Assembly: GCF_030536815.1 (NCBI RefSeq)
Contig: NZ_JAUNPE010000001.1
Location: 1 to 64,000, forward strand
Source of the DNA: Kocuria sp.
Lineage (GTDB): Bacteria; Actinomycetota; Actinomycetes; Actinomycetales; Micrococcaceae
DNA length: 64,000 bases
Direction of reading: 5' to 3'
Shown: one piece after another, positions 9,621 through 18,684 of the stretch
Layout: each line of letters starts with the position of its first letter
How positions within the stretch are numbered: the stretch's first letter is position 1
Made by a program: the position numbers and the translations under genes
Notes under the pieces: generated by a model
Told to the model about the DNA's origin: nothing
Database searches by the model: none
What the model saw: only the letters and a program-made list of their open reading frames with translations

Positions 9621-10246
9621 TTGGCGTCCTCCTGGTTCTTACCCGTAGCGGACGCAGCAGCAACGAACGACTCGTAAGCGGCCTTGGTGAAGATCACGTC
9701 GTCCGAGACGAGCACGTCGTACGTGTTGAGCTGGTCTGCGTACACGGCGTGCGTGTTGACCAGGTTGCGCACGGACAATGCAGTGACATCATCACGGCGG
9801 TCCAGAACAACCAGCACGTTCTTGCGCTCGGTGATCGAACGCAGTGCAACCTTGGCGGCCTTGGTGGACGGCTCAGCGCCGGTCACCAGATCGGCAACCA
9901 CGTGGATGCGGTTGTTGCGAGCCCGGTCCGAGAGGGCACCGCGCAGGGCGGCTGCCTTCATCTTCTTGGGCGTGCGCTGCGAGTAGTCACGCGGAGTCGG
10001 ACCGTGGACAACGCCACCGCCGGTCATGTGAGGTGCGCGGATGGAGCCCTGACGGGCGCGACCCGTGCCCTTCTGCTTGAACGGCTTGCGACCTGCGCCA
10101 GAAACTTCGGCGCGGGTCTTGGTCTTGTGCGTGCCCTGGCGTGCTGCGGCCAACTGAGCGACGACGACCTGGTGAAGCAGTGCCACGTTGGTCTGCGCGT
10201 CGAAGATCTCAGCGGGCAGCTCGACGTTTACGGTTTCAGTTGCCAT
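9617..10246 (-). CDS. rplD: 50S ribosomal protein L4
   Basis: L4, 209 aa. Typical L4 elements: [39 protein letters not shown], and [20 protein letters not shown]. In enteric bacteria L4 is the repressor that binds the S10 leader; whether it acts on the long leader here is unknown. Six nt separate it from rplC; overlaps rplW. Confidence 0.98.
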   Translation of the reverse strand: MATETVNVELPAEIFDAQTNVALLHQVVVAQLAAARQGTHKTKTRAEVSGAGRKPFKQKGTGRARQGSIRAPHMTGGGVVHGPTPRDYSQRTPKKMKAAALRGALSDRARNNRIHVVADLVTGAEPSTKAAKVALRSITERKNVLVVLDRRDDVTALSVRNLVNTHAVYADQLNTYDVLVSDDVIFTKAAYESFVAAASATGKNQEDAK

Positions 10247-10252
10247 GGCTTA

Positions 10253-10909
10253 TCAGGCTCCCTTCACTGCGGTTCGGACGAGGACGACCGATCCCTTGGG
10301 GCCCGGCAGGGCGCCCTTGATGAGCAGCAGGGAGTTGTCGGCGTCGACAGCGTGAACGGTCAGGTTCATGGTGGTGTGACGGACGTTGCCCATCCGGCCG
10401 GCCATCTTCATGCCCTTGAAAACACGTGCGGGGTAAGACGCGCCGCCGATGGATCCCGGCTTGCGGTGGTTCTTGTGTGCACCGTGGGAGGCGCCGACGC
10501 CGGAGAAGCCGTGACGCTTCATAACACCGGCGGTGCCCTTGCCCTTGGTGGTGCCGACGACATCGACCTTGGTCCCGGCGTCGAAGATTTCGACGGACAG
10601 TTCCTGGCCGAGCTCGTAGTCAGCGGAATCGGAAGTACGAAGTTCGACGACGTGGCGGCGCGGGGTTACTCCGGCGGCGGCGAAGTGGCCAGCCAGCGGC
10701 TTAGAAACCTTGCGGGGATCGATCGCACCGAAGCCGATCTGAACGGCGTTGTAACCGTCGTTGTCCTCGTTGCGCAGCTGCGTCACGACGTTGGAGTCGG
10801 CCTTGACCACGGTCACCGGCACGAACTTCCCGTTCTCGTCCCAGACCTGGGTCATGCCGAGCTTGGTGCCCAGCAGGCCCTTAACCTGGCGTTCGAAAGT
10901 GGTAGTCAT
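10253..10909 (-). CDS. rplC: 50S ribosomal protein L3
   Basis: L3, 218 aa. Recognised by [40 protein letters not shown] and [20 protein letters not shown], the L3 signature. ATG start, 16 nt after rpsJ. Confidence 0.98.
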   Translation of the reverse strand: MTTTFERQVKGLLGTKLGMTQVWDENGKFVPVTVVKADSNVVTQLRNEDNDGYNAVQIGFGAIDPRKVSKPLAGHFAAAGVTPRRHVVELRTSDSADYELGQELSVEIFDAGTKVDVVGTTKGKGTAGVMKRHGFSGVGASHGAHKNHRKPGSIGGASYPARVFKGMKMAGRMGNVRHTTMNLTVHAVDADNSLLLIKGALPGPKGSVVLVRTAVKGA

Positions 10910-10925
10910 TGGGGTGCGATCCTTT

Positions 10926-11234
10926 TTACAGCTTGATTTCGATGTTCACGTCAGCCGGCAGGTCGAGACGCATGAGCGAGTCGACAGCCTTGGGCGTGGG
11001 GTCGATGATGTCGATCAGCCGCTTGTGTGTGCGCATTTCGAAGTGCTCACGGCTGTCCTTGTACTTGTGCGGCGAGCGGATCACGCAGTAGACGTTCTTC
11101 TCCGTGGGCAGCGGGACGGGTCCCACCACCGTGGCGCCTGCGCGCGTAACCGTCTCAACGATTTTCCGGGCCGAGACGTCAATGACCTCGTGGTCATAGG
11201 ACTTCAGCCGGATGCGGATTTTTTGTCCCGCCAT
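10926..11234 (-). CDS. rpsJ: 30S ribosomal protein S10
   Basis: S10, 102 aa from the ATG at 11234 ([19 protein letters not shown]); an upstream in-frame start adds eight non-conserved residues and is rejected. S10 also acts with NusB/NusG in antitermination in enteric bacteria. Contains [20 protein letters not shown] and [12 protein letters not shown]. First gene of the S10 operon, behind a leader of about 320 nt. The Shine-Dalgarno (AGAGAG) is weak. Confidence 0.97.
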
Positions 11235-11685
11235 GGCGTCGTGACTCTCTTTCTTCAAGTACTTCCCTGTGTGGAGCGTCAGCTCCTTGTGTTCGGCGTT
11301 TTTAACGCCACTTCACACAGACTGAATCCGGTGTAACCGGGTTCCTCACCCTGCTGAAGCACCGACACCCGAACTCGGGCGTGTCGCATAAAACGCAAAC
11401 ACGAGTTCGCACAAATAATTTCTATGGTGCCGGTTGGATGGTTGTTCACGTGGTCCCATGGAAACCATGGCTCGTTGCGGCTGCTTCGGTGTACCGGTTC
11501 GCCCGACGCGGTCGGGACCTTTTTACGGGCACACGCCGACACGTGAACAACAGCGACCATTCTGCCAGAAATTTGCACACCTTTGCAAACGCGGGGCGCT
11601 CTTGCGTTGCCGAGCGGCCCGAAAGGCCTGCCGACGCCGTGTGGTTGGCTCGGCGCGGCGTCGTCGTAGCGTCGGTGCGGGAACG
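11235..11685 (-). other. S10-operon leader and upstream region
   Basis: No convincing gene. Reading the minus strand from the predicted start near 11552, the leader contains an inverted repeat cgacac-cCCGAactCGGg-gtgtcg (11363-11386), a GGCGTTAAAAACGCC hairpin close to rpsJ and other short dyads. Such a long structured leader suggests autoregulation, but no known family was recognised. Confidence 0.5.
11559..11588 (-). promoter_or_regulatory. predicted S10-operon promoter
   Basis: On the minus strand, -35 TTGCAA (11583-11588) is separated by 18 nt from -10 CAGAAT (11559-11564); each matches four of six consensus bases. It lies downstream of the tuf terminator and gives a leader of about 320 nt before rpsJ. 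Confidence 0.5.
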
Positions 11686-11724
11686 CGTAAGACCCCGCCG
11701 GTACGAAACTGGCGGGGTCTTACG
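11686..11724 (-). terminator. hairpin terminator after tuf
   Basis: Perfect 14-bp stem (11686-11699 with 11711-11724, cgtaagaccccgcc and complement) with an 11-nt loop, starting 43 nt after the tuf stop. No U-tail. Separates the str genes from the S10 operon. Confidence 0.75.
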
Positions 11725-11767
11725 TGGCATGCCGGACTAGCCGGCGATCAGCCGAGTAACCGAATGA

Positions 11768-12958
11768 TTACTTGTTGATCTTGGTCACCTTACCGGAACC
11801 AACGGTGCGGCCACCCTCACGGATAGCGAAGCCGAGGCCGTCCTCCATGGCGATGGGCTGGATCAGCTCAACGCTCATTTCGGTGTTGTCGCCGGGCATG
11901 ACCATCTCGGTGCCCTCGGGCAGCGTGATGACGCCGGTGACGTCGGTGGTGCGGAAGTAGAACTGCGGACGGTAGTTCGAGTAGAACGGGTTGTGACGGC
12001 CACCCTCGTCCTTGGACAGGATGTAGACGTTGGCCTCGAAGTCGGTGTGCGGGGTGATGGAACCCGGCTTGCACACGACCTGGCCACGCTCGACATCGTC
12101 GCGCTTGAGGCCACGCAGCAGCAGACCACAGTTCTCGCCCGCGAGGGCTTCGTCCATCTGCTTGTGGAACATCTCGATACCGGTCACGGTGGTCTTCTGG
12201 ATCGGGCGGATGCCGACGATCTCGATTTCCGAGTTGATCGGCAGGGTGCCACGCTCGGCACGGCCGGTCACCACGGTGCCACGACCGGTGATCGTGAAGA
12301 CGTCCTCAACGGGCATCAGGAACGGCTTGTCGGTGTCGCGCACCGGCTCGGGGACGTTCTCGTCCACGGCCTCCATGAGCTCCTCGACGGACTTGACCCA
12401 CTGGGCGTCGCCCTCGAGAGCCTTCAGAGCGGACACGCGCACCACGGGTGCGTTGTCGCCGTCGAAGCCCTGGTCGGACAGCAGTTCGCGAACTTCCATC
12501 TCGACGAGGTCCAACAGTTCCTCGTCGTCGACCATGTCGGACTTGTTCAGCGCGACCAACAGGTAGGGAACGCCCACCTGGCGGGCGAGCAGAACGTGCT
12601 CGCGGGTCTGAGCCATGGGGCCGTCAGTAGCGGCAACCACGAGGATTGCGCCGTCCATCTGAGCAGCACCGGTGATCATGTTCTTCACGTAGTCCGCGTG
12701 ACCGGGGGCGTCAACGTGTGCGTAGTGACGCTTCTCGGTCTGGTACTCGATGTGAGAGATGTTGATGGTGATGCCGCGCTGCTTCTCCTCCGGAGCGGAG
12801 TCGATGGCACCGAAGTCGCGCTGCTCGTTGATGTCCGGGTACTTGTCAGCAAGCACCTTGGAGATAGCAGCGGTGAGCGTGGTCTTGCCGTGGTCAACGT
12901 GGCCGATGGTGCCGATGTTGAGGTGCGGCTTGGTGCGCTCGAACTTGGCCTTCGCCAT
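11768..12958 (-). CDS. tuf: elongation factor Tu
   Basis: EF-Tu, 396 aa, GTPase that brings aminoacyl-tRNA to the ribosome. G motifs are intact: [10 protein letters not shown] (P-loop), the switch [18 protein letters not shown], and SALKAL. Domains 2 and 3 are complete with the C-terminal [18 protein letters not shown] with AGGAGG upstream. 159 nt from fusA with a hairpin and a possible own promoter between them. Confidence 0.99.
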   Translation of the reverse strand: MAKAKFERTKPHLNIGTIGHVDHGKTTLTAAISKVLADKYPDINEQRDFGAIDSAPEEKQRGITINISHIEYQTEKRHYAHVDAPGHADYVKNMITGAAQMDGAILVVAATDGPMAQTREHVLLARQVGVPYLLVALNKSDMVDDEELLDLVEMEVRELLSDQGFDGDNAPVVRVSALKALEGDAQWVKSVEELMEAVDENVPEPVRDTDKPFLMPVEDVFTITGRGTVVTGRAERGTLPINSEIEIVGIRPIQKTTVTGIEMFHKQMDEALAGENCGLLLRGLKRDDVERGQVVCKPGSITPHTDFEANVYILSKDEGGRHNPFYSNYRPQFYFRTTDVTGVITLPEGTEMVMPGDNTEMSVELIQPIAMEDGLGFAIREGGRTVGSGKVTKINK

Positions 12959-13000
12959 GATGTGTTCCTCCTAGAACATTGAGGTGAGACTTACTCGACT

Positions 13001-13018
13001 GCTCCGAAGACTCGGAGC
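13001..13018 (-). repeat. hairpin in the tuf leader
   Basis: Seven-base arms gctccga (13001-13007) and tcggagc (13012-13018) with a 4-nt loop, about 45 nt before the tuf start codon. It would form in the 5' leader of a transcript started at the nearby -10 box. Confidence 0.5.
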
Positions 13019-13062
13019 CTACTATCACAGCGCAGGGCACTGCTGCAGTCGAAACCTGTGCA

Positions 13063-13092
13063 AGTCTACTTTGGCTTTAGTGGTTTATCGAA
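13063..13092 (-). promoter_or_regulatory. candidate tuf promoter
   Basis: Minus-strand TAGACT (13063-13068) fits TANNNT and is preceded at 18 nt by a poor -35 (TTCGAT, 13087-13092). It would give a leader of about 100 nt and independent expression of tuf, in keeping with the hairpin after fusA. Confidence 0.4.
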
Positions 13093-13095
13093 ATT

Positions 13096-13111
13096 CGGGG
13101 ACTGGTCCCCG
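13096..13111 (-). terminator. short hairpin after fusA
   Basis: Arms cggggac and gtccccg with a 2-nt centre, ending seven bases before the fusA stop; on the minus strand AATTTC follows. Probably a partial terminator or processing site between fusA and tuf. Confidence 0.4.
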
Positions 13112-13117
13112 GTGGGC

Positions 13118-15232
13118 TTACTCGCCGCGATTCTTCTGGATGATCTCGTCGGCAACAGCCTTCGGAACCTCCGAGTAGCTGTCGAACTGCATCGAGTACA
13201 CGGCGCGACCCTGGGTCTTGGACCGGAGGTCACCGATGTAGCCGAACATTTCGGACAGCGGCACGAGGGCCTTCACCAGCTTGACGCCGGTGACGTCCTC
13301 CATGGACTGGATCTGACCGCGACGGGAGTTCAGGTCGCCGATCACGTCGCCCATGTACTCCTCGGGGGTGCGAACCTCCACGGACATCAGCGGCTCCAGG
13401 AGCACAGGGTTGGCGCGACGAACGCCTTCCTTGAACACCATGGAACCGGCGATCTTGAATGCCATTTCGGACGAGTCGACGTCGTGGTAGGCACCGTCGA
13501 GCAGGGTGGCCTTCACGCCGACCATGGGGTAGCCGGCGAGAACACCCAACTGCATGGCGTCCTGGATACCGGAATCCACGGAAGGAATGTACTCGCGAGG
13601 AACGCGGCCACCGGTCACCTTGTTGGCGAACTCGTAGAGTTCCTCGGAGTCCAGCGGGAGCGGCTCGAAAGCAACCTGCACCTTGGCGAACTGGCCGGAC
13701 CCACCGGTCTGCTTCTTGTGGGTGTAGTCGACCTTGTCCACGGCCTTCTTGATGGTCTCGCGGTAAGCCACCTGCGGCTTGCCCACGTTGGCTTCCACCT
13801 TGAATTCGCGCTTCATGCGGTCCACCAGGATGTCCAGGTGGAGCTCGCCCATGCCGCCGATTTCGGTCTGGCCGGTCTCATCGTTGAGGGACACCGTGAA
13901 GGTGGGGTCCTCAGCGGAGAGCTTCTGAATCGCGGTCGAGAGCTTTTCCTGGTCGCCCTTGGTCTTGGGCTCGATGGCCACGAAGATCACGGGCTCGGGG
14001 AAGCTCATGGACTCCAGCACGATGGGGTTCTGCGCATCGCACAGGGTGTCACCGGTGGTGGTGTCCTTGAGACCGATGGCCGCGTAGATGTGACCGGCGG
14101 AGATCTCGTCCACCGGGTTCTCCTTGTTGGAGTGCATCTGGAACAGCTTGCCGATGCGCTCCTTCTTGCCCTTGGTGGAGTTGAGCACCTGCTCGCCGGC
14201 CTTGGCCTTACCGGAGTACACGCGAATGTAGGTGAGCTGACCGTAGAACGGGTGGGAAGCGACCTTGAACGCCAGCGCGGCGAACGGTGCGTCCGCGTCT
14301 GCCGGACGGGTCATGACCTCTTCCTCGTCCTTCACGGAGTGACCCTGCACGGAGAGCACGTCCAACGGAGTGGGGAGGTAATCCACCACTGCGTCGAGCA
14401 TGGGCTGCACGCCGCGGTTCTTGAACGCGGAACCACACAGCACCGGGTAGGCCTTGGAGTTGATCGTCAGTTCGCGGATACCGTGCTTGATCTCGTCCTG
14501 AGTGAGCTCTTCACCGTTGAGGTACTTCTCCATGAGTGCGTCATCGGCTTCGGCCACGGACTCGACCAGCTGGTTGCGGTACTCCTCGGCACGCTCCTGC
14601 AGATCCTCGGGGATCTCGCGGATCTCGTACTTGGCACCCAGGGACACGTCACCCTTGGAGTCGCCTTCCCAGACGAATGCCTTCATGGTGAGCAGGTCGA
14701 CAACGCCCACGAAGTCGTTCTCGGCGCCGATGGGCAGCTGCAGAACGAGCGGGGTTGCGCCCAGACGGGACTTGATGGTGTCCACGGTGAAGTAGAAGTC
14801 CGCACCGAGCTTGTCCATCTTGTTGACAAAGCAGATACGCGGAACTTCGTACTTGTCAGCTTGACGCCACACGGTCTCGGACTGCGGCTCAACACCCTCC
14901 TTGCCATCGAAGACGGCCACGGCGCCGTCGAGCACACGCAGGGAGCGCTCGACCTCGACCGTGAAGTCCACGTGACCCGGGGTGTCGATGATGTTGATCT
15001 GGTTGTCGTGCCAGTAGCACGAGGTCGCGGCGGAGGTAATGGTGATGCCGCGTTCCTGCTCCTGCGCCATCCAGTCCATCGTGGATGCACCGTCGTGCGT
15101 CTCGCCGAGCTTGTGGTTGATGCCCGTGTAGAACAGGATTCGTTCGGTGGTCGTGGTCTTACCGGCATCGATGTGAGCCATGATGCCGATATTGCGGACC
15201 TTGTTCAGGTCGGTAAGCACGTCAAGTGCCAC
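13118..15232 (-). CDS. fusA: elongation factor G
   Basis: EF-G, 704 aa, translocation GTPase. Start is GTG at 15232 ([20 protein letters not shown]), chosen for homology and AAGGGA six bases upstream; a longer frame adds 12 residues of no family resemblance. G motifs [30 protein letters not shown] and NKMDKLGAD are intact, and domain IV has [10 protein letters not shown]. Third gene of the str operon, 78 nt after rpsG. Confidence 0.99.
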   Translation of the reverse strand: MALDVLTDLNKVRNIGIMAHIDAGKTTTTERILFYTGINHKLGETHDGASTMDWMAQEQERGITITSAATSCYWHDNQINIIDTPGHVDFTVEVERSLRVLDGAVAVFDGKEGVEPQSETVWRQADKYEVPRICFVNKMDKLGADFYFTVDTIKSRLGATPLVLQLPIGAENDFVGVVDLLTMKAFVWEGDSKGDVSLGAKYEIREIPEDLQERAEEYRNQLVESVAEADDALMEKYLNGEELTQDEIKHGIRELTINSKAYPVLCGSAFKNRGVQPMLDAVVDYLPTPLDVLSVQGHSVKDEEEVMTRPADADAPFAALAFKVASHPFYGQLTYIRVYSGKAKAGEQVLNSTKGKKERIGKLFQMHSNKENPVDEISAGHIYAAIGLKDTTTGDTLCDAQNPIVLESMSFPEPVIFVAIEPKTKGDQEKLSTAIQKLSAEDPTFTVSLNDETGQTEIGGMGELHLDILVDRMKREFKVEANVGKPQVAYRETIKKAVDKVDYTHKKQTGGSGQFAKVQVAFEPLPLDSEELYEFANKVTGGRVPREYIPSVDSGIQDAMQLGVLAGYPMVGVKATLLDGAYHDVDSSEMAFKIAGSMVFKEGVRRANPVLLEPLMSVEVRTPEEYMGDVIGDLNSRRGQIQSMEDVTGVKLVKALVPLSEMFGYIGDLRSKTQGRAVYSMQFDSYSEVPKAVADEIIQKNRGE

Positions 15233-15310
15233 GATGGTTCCCTTCGTAAAGGTTGGTGCCGGGCCCATGGTCGGCCCCGCTGTTCACGGGGCCGACACGA
15301 CTATCGGATT

Positions 15311-15781
15311 TTACCAGCGATAGTGGGCGAAGGCCTTGTTGGACTCAGCCATCTTGTGGGTATCCTCGCGGCGCTTGACAGCGGCACCCAGGCCGTTGGA
15401 GGCGTCGAGGATCTCGTTCTGGAGACGCTCAGTCATGGTGTTTTCGCGGCGGACCTTGGCGTAGCCAACGAGCCAACGCAGGGACAGCGCGGTGGCGCGG
15501 CCTGCCTTGACCTCGACCGGGACCTGGTAGGTGGCGCCACCGACACGACGGGAGCGGACCTCAAGGGCCGGCTTGACGTTGTCGAGGGCCTTCTTCAGGG
15601 TGACAACCGGGTCTGCGTTGGTCTTGTTACGAACGCCTTCAAGGGCACCGTAGACAATGCGCTCTGCGGTGGACTTCTTGCCGTCCTGCAGAACCTTGTT
15701 GATCAACTGGGTGACGACGGGAGAGCCGTAGACGGGATCTACGACGAGGGGGCGCTTGGGAGCGGGACCTTTACGAGGCAT
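15311..15781 (-). CDS. rpsG: 30S ribosomal protein S7
   Basis: S7, 156 aa, organises the 3' domain of 16S r[43 protein letters not shown] and [18 protein letters not shown] are typical. Its start overlaps the rpsL stop by one base. Confidence 0.98.
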   Translation of the reverse strand: MPRKGPAPKRPLVVDPVYGSPVVTQLINKVLQDGKKSTAERIVYGALEGVRNKTNADPVVTLKKALDNVKPALEVRSRRVGGATYQVPVEVKAGRATALSLRWLVGYAKVRRENTMTERLQNEILDASNGLGAAVKRREDTHKMAESNKAFAHYRW

Positions 15782-16155
15782 TACTTCTTCTCCTTCTTGG
15801 CGCCGTAGCGGGAACGGGCCTGCTGGCGACCCTTGACACCCTGGGTGTCGAGTGCGCCGCGCACGATCTTGTAGCGAACACCCGGCAGGTCCTTCACACG
15901 ACCGCCGCGCACCAGCACGATGGAGTGTTCCTGCAGGTTGTGTCCCTCACCGGGGATGTACGCGGTAACTTCCACGCCGCCGTTGAGCTTGACACGGGCC
16001 ACCTTACGCAGAGCCGAGTTCGGCTTCTTGGGGGTGGTGGTGAACACACGGGTGCACACGCCGCGCTTCATGGGGTTGCCCTTGAGCGCGGGGGCTTTGG
16101 TCTTGATGACCTTGGACGTCCGGCCCTTACGGACCAGCTGCTGAATAGTTGGCAC
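15781..16155 (-). CDS. rpsL: 30S ribosomal protein S12
   Basis: S12, 124 aa from GTG at 16155 ([12 protein letters not shown]) with AGGAGG four bases upstream; the frame continues upstream into the leader, but that part is not conserved. The streptomycin-contact lysines are wild type in [16 protein letters not shown] and [13 protein letters not shown]. First gene of the str operon, behind a ~180-nt structured leader. Confidence 0.98.
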   Translation of the reverse strand: MPTIQQLVRKGRTSKVIKTKAPALKGNPMKRGVCTRVFTTTPKKPNSALRKVARVKLNGGVEVTAYIPGEGHNLQEHSIVLVRGGRVKDLPGVRYKIVRGALDTQGVKGRQQARSRYGAKKEKK

Positions 16156-16172
16156 AGTGCCTCCTGTTTGGG

Positions 16173-16203
16173 CAGACCTTGCGTTCATCGGATGAACGGT
16201 CTG
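16173..16203 (-). repeat. hairpin just upstream of rpsL
   Basis: Outer arms cagacc (16173-16178) and ggtctg (16198-16203) enclose an inner stem gttcatc/gatgaac. It lies 18 nt before the rpsL start, so it could affect access to the Shine-Dalgarno. Confidence 0.55.
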
Positions 16204-16241
16204 CTGACTGCGGATTGGTGAGTCACGGAAGCAGGCACGAC

Positions 16242-16298
16242 AAAAAATGGCATCTTGGTACAAGGTGCGTACCAATGGACAGGGTCCAATGTGCCATT
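16242..16298 (-). promoter_or_regulatory. possible three-way-junction attenuator in the rpsL leader
   Basis: Reading the minus strand: a closing stem AATGGCA/TGCCATT (16292-16298 with 16246-16252) encloses two hairpins, TGGAC-cct-GTCCA (16276-16288) and TTGGTAC-n7-GTACCAA (16255-16275), and the closing stem runs straight into a U6 tract. This is terminator-like in geometry. I do not recognise a described leader family. Function is inferred from structure only. Confidence 0.5.
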
Positions 16299-16340
16299 GA
16301 ATCGAAAATGCGCGCGCTCGTGACCGAGCAATTCCTAGCC

Positions 16341-16369
16341 AGTGTAGCAGTTACCGCCCACCGTCGCGA
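16341..16369 (-). promoter_or_regulatory. predicted str-operon promoter
   Basis: Minus-strand -10 TACACT (16341-16346) with a 17-nt spacer from TCGCGA (16364-16369, poor -35). Gives a leader of about 180 nt before rpsL that contains the three-way junction and the second hairpin. Confidence 0.45.
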
Positions 16370-16408
16370 ACCGCGGGGTACGGAAGCCGGCCCACCGAGG
16401 ACAGGAGT

Positions 16409-17203
16409 TCAGCGACCCGACGCCGCGAGGTCCTGGGAAATGGCGCCCGCGCACGCGAGCAGCTCCGGAATCACCTGGGTCTCGGGGTGATCGGTGTCCA
16501 CGCCGGGCATCCCCACGCGCATGGAGACGTTGATCGCGGCCACCGTGCGGCCGGTGAGGTCCCTGACCGGAACCGCGGCCGAGCGCAGCCCCACTTCCAG
16601 TTCTTGATCCACGACGGCGTAGCCCAGCTCGCGCACACGGTGCAGCTGTTGCGCCAGGGCCACGCGTTCGGTGGTGGTCCGCCGGGTCAGCGGTGACAGC
16701 TGCGCGGCGGAGAGGTACTCCCCCAGTTCTTTGTCACCGAGGCCCGCGAGCAGCACTCGACCCATGGAGGTGGCGTAGGCCGGGAAGCGGGTTCCCACGG
16801 CAATGGCCACGGTCATGATGCGGTGGGTGGCCACGCGGGCGACGTACACGATGTCCTGCCCGTCGAGCACGGACATGGAGGTGGATTCTTGCAAGGTGTC
16901 CGAGAGCCGCTTCAAATGCGGGCTCGCAATCTGCGGCAGCGACAGCGCCGAGAGATACGAGTAGCCCAGTTGCAGCACCTTGGGCGTGAGTTCGAACATC
17001 CGCCCATCGGAGCGGACGTAACCCAGTGATTCGAGAGTGAGAAGGAACCGGCGCGCGGTGGCGCGCGTCAAACCCGTGTGACGTGCAACGTCGGAGAGCG
17101 TCATGACGGGCTGAGCGGCGTCGAAAGCGGCAATCACGGACAGTCCGCGCGCGAGCGACTGAACGTACTGGCTCTTGTCGGCAGAGTCTGCTTCAGCGCT
17201 CAC
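16409..17203 (-). CDS. IclR-family regulator downstream of pcaIJ
   Basis: 264 aa from GTG at 17203 with GGAG six bases upstream; longer versions are unsupported. N-terminal winged helix (MTLSDVARHTGLTRATARRF, residues ~35-70) and C-terminal IclR effector domain (SMGRVLLAGLG, GYAVVDQELEVGLRSAAVPV). Resembles PcaR/PcaU/PobR-type regulators of protocatechuate catabolism. Last gene of the aromatic cluster, after a hairpin that separates it from pcaJ. A likely ligand is a pathway intermediate, but which one is not visible. Confidence 0.9.
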   Translation of the reverse strand: MSAEADSADKSQYVQSLARGLSVIAAFDAAQPVMTLSDVARHTGLTRATARRFLLTLESLGYVRSDGRMFELTPKVLQLGYSYLSALSLPQIASPHLKRLSDTLQESTSMSVLDGQDIVYVARVATHRIMTVAIAVGTRFPAYATSMGRVLLAGLGDKELGEYLSAAQLSPLTRRTTTERVALAQQLHRVRELGYAVVDQELEVGLRSAAVPVRDLTGRTVAAINVSMRVGMPGVDTDHPETQVIPELLACAGAISQDLAASGR

Positions 17204-17248
17204 GGGGGGCTCCACATCACACGGGTCGAATACTGGGTTTGCCGAGAG

Positions 17249-17281
17249 GCGGGGGTGGAACCGGGTCGACTCCACCCCCGC
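17249..17281 (-). terminator. hairpin terminator after pcaJ
   Basis: Perfect 11-bp stem gcgggggtgga/tccacccccgc with an 11-nt loop, 8 nt after the pcaJ stop. No U-run. Would end pcaFIJ transcription before the IclR gene. Confidence 0.65.
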
Positions 17282-17288
17282 GCCCACG

Positions 17289-17948
17289 TCAGCCTGCGGG
17301 CTTGAGTTCGATGTCGATCAACTCGGCGAGTTCATCGAAACCGATACCGAAGGTCTCTCTCACACGGACGCCGTCCTCCTCGATGAGGAACACGGCCTTG
17401 TCCGTGTAGATGCGGGACACGCAACCCACACCGGTCAGCGGCATGTCGCACTCCGCCACCAGCTTGGACTGGCCCTTCTTGGTCTGCAGCGTCATCATAA
17501 CGAACGTCTGCTTGGCGCCGGTGGCCAGGTCCATGGCACCGCCCACGGCGGGGATGGCGCCGGGTTTGCCGGTGTGCCAGTTGGCCAGGTTGCCCTTCTG
17601 GTCCACTTGGAAGGCCCCCAGGACACAGCAGTCCAGGTGACCGCCGCGCATCATTGCGAAAGAGTCCGCGTGGTGGAAGTAGGAGCAGCCCTCGGTCTCG
17701 ACCACGGGAATCTTGCCCGCGTTGATGAGGTCGGGGTCGACCTCGTCGTCCTTGGCCTCCGCGCCCATGCCCAGCATGCCGTTCTCGGTGTGCAGGGTGA
17801 CGTCGTCCTCGGGGGACAGGTAGTTGGAGACCAGCGTGGGTTGGCCGATGCCCAGGTTGACGTAGGCGCCCGCGGGAATGTCGCGGGCCACAACCTCTGC
17901 GAGCTCTTCGGGGCTCAGGGCGTGATCACTGTTCTGCGGGGCGCTCAT
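17289..17948 (-). CDS. pcaJ: 3-oxoadipate CoA-transferase, beta subunit
   Basis: 219 aa. Transfers CoA from succinyl-CoA to 3-oxoadipate together with PcaI. Shows the subunit B signature: YVNLGIGQPTLVSNYL then ENGMLGMG, whose glutamate is the catalytic residue in the family, plus GGAMDLATGAKQTFV. It overlaps pcaI by four bases. Related transferases use acetoacetate; the position beside pcaF and the other pca genes favours 3-oxoadipate. Confidence 0.93.
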   Translation of the reverse strand: MSAPQNSDHALSPEELAEVVARDIPAGAYVNLGIGQPTLVSNYLSPEDDVTLHTENGMLGMGAEAKDDEVDPDLINAGKIPVVETEGCSYFHHADSFAMMRGGHLDCCVLGAFQVDQKGNLANWHTGKPGAIPAVGGAMDLATGAKQTFVMMTLQTKKGQSKLVAECDMPLTGVGCVSRIYTDKAVFLIEEDGVRVRETFGIGFDELAELIDIELKPAG

Positions 17949-18643
17949 GCCGCACCGTCCTCTCGCGGGTCTGCCTGCTGGGGAGCTTCGAGCTTGACCA
18001 CGGTGTCCACGTAGATACCGGGGGTCACCACGACCTCGGGGTCGATCTGACCGCGCTCCACGATCTCGCTCACCTGCACGATGGAGCGCTGGGCGGCGGC
18101 CGCCATGATGGGACCGAAGTTGCGGGCGGTCTTGCGGTAGACCAGGTTGCCCGCGGTGTCCGCGGTGTGTGCCTTGGTCAGGGAGAAGTCCGCGTGAATC
18201 GGGTATTCGAGCACCTGATGCTTGCCGTCCAGTTCACGCACTTCCTTACCCTCCGCCAACGGGGTGCCGTAGCCGGTGGGAGTGTAGAACGCGCCGATAC
18301 CCGCACCGGCCGCGCGGATGCGCTCGGCCAGGTTGCCCTGCGGTACGACCTCGAGTTCGATCTCGCCGGCGTGGTACTTCTCGTCGAAGTGCCACGAGTC
18401 CGCCTGGCGCGGGAAGGAGCAAATGATCTTCTTCACGCGACCGAGCTGGATGAGCTTGGCCAGTCCCACGTCTCCGTTACCGGCGTTGTTGTTGACCACG
18501 GTGAGGTCCTTGGCGCCGTTCTCGATGAGCGCGTCAATGAGCTCAACGGGCTGCCCGGCAACACCGAAGCCACCGATCATCACGCAGGCGCCGTCGTGGA
18601 TGGGCTCCACGGCCGCGGCCACGCTGTCTGCAATGTTCAGCAT
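17945..18643 (-). CDS. pcaI: 3-oxoadipate CoA-transferase, alpha subunit
   Basis: 232 aa from ATG at 18643 (MLNIADSVAAAVEPIHDGAC), with AAAGG ten bases upstream. Subunit A features are GGFGVAGQPVELIDALIENG, VVNNNAGNGDVGLAKLI and FYTPTGYGTPLAEGKEVREL. Partner of PcaJ; the pair starts the last activation step before thiolysis. 41 nt downstream of pcaF. Confidence 0.93.
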   Translation of the reverse strand: MLNIADSVAAAVEPIHDGACVMIGGFGVAGQPVELIDALIENGAKDLTVVNNNAGNGDVGLAKLIQLGRVKKIICSFPRQADSWHFDEKYHAGEIELEVVPQGNLAERIRAAGAGIGAFYTPTGYGTPLAEGKEVRELDGKHQVLEYPIHADFSLTKAHTADTAGNLVYRKTARNFGPIMAAAAQRSIVQVSEIVERGQIDPEVVVTPGIYVDTVVKLEAPQQADPREDGAA

Positions 18644-18684
18644 GAGCTGTATGCCTTTCTTCGTTTGGTCTGGGGTTGGGTTAC

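Noticed and set aside
11381..11778. several overlapping frames in the tuf-rpsJ gap
   Set aside because: They cross the tuf terminator and S10 leader; none has an SD or known domain.
13058..15808. 916-codon plus frame antisense to fusA and rpsG
   Set aside because: Spans two certain genes and their gap; a chance open frame.
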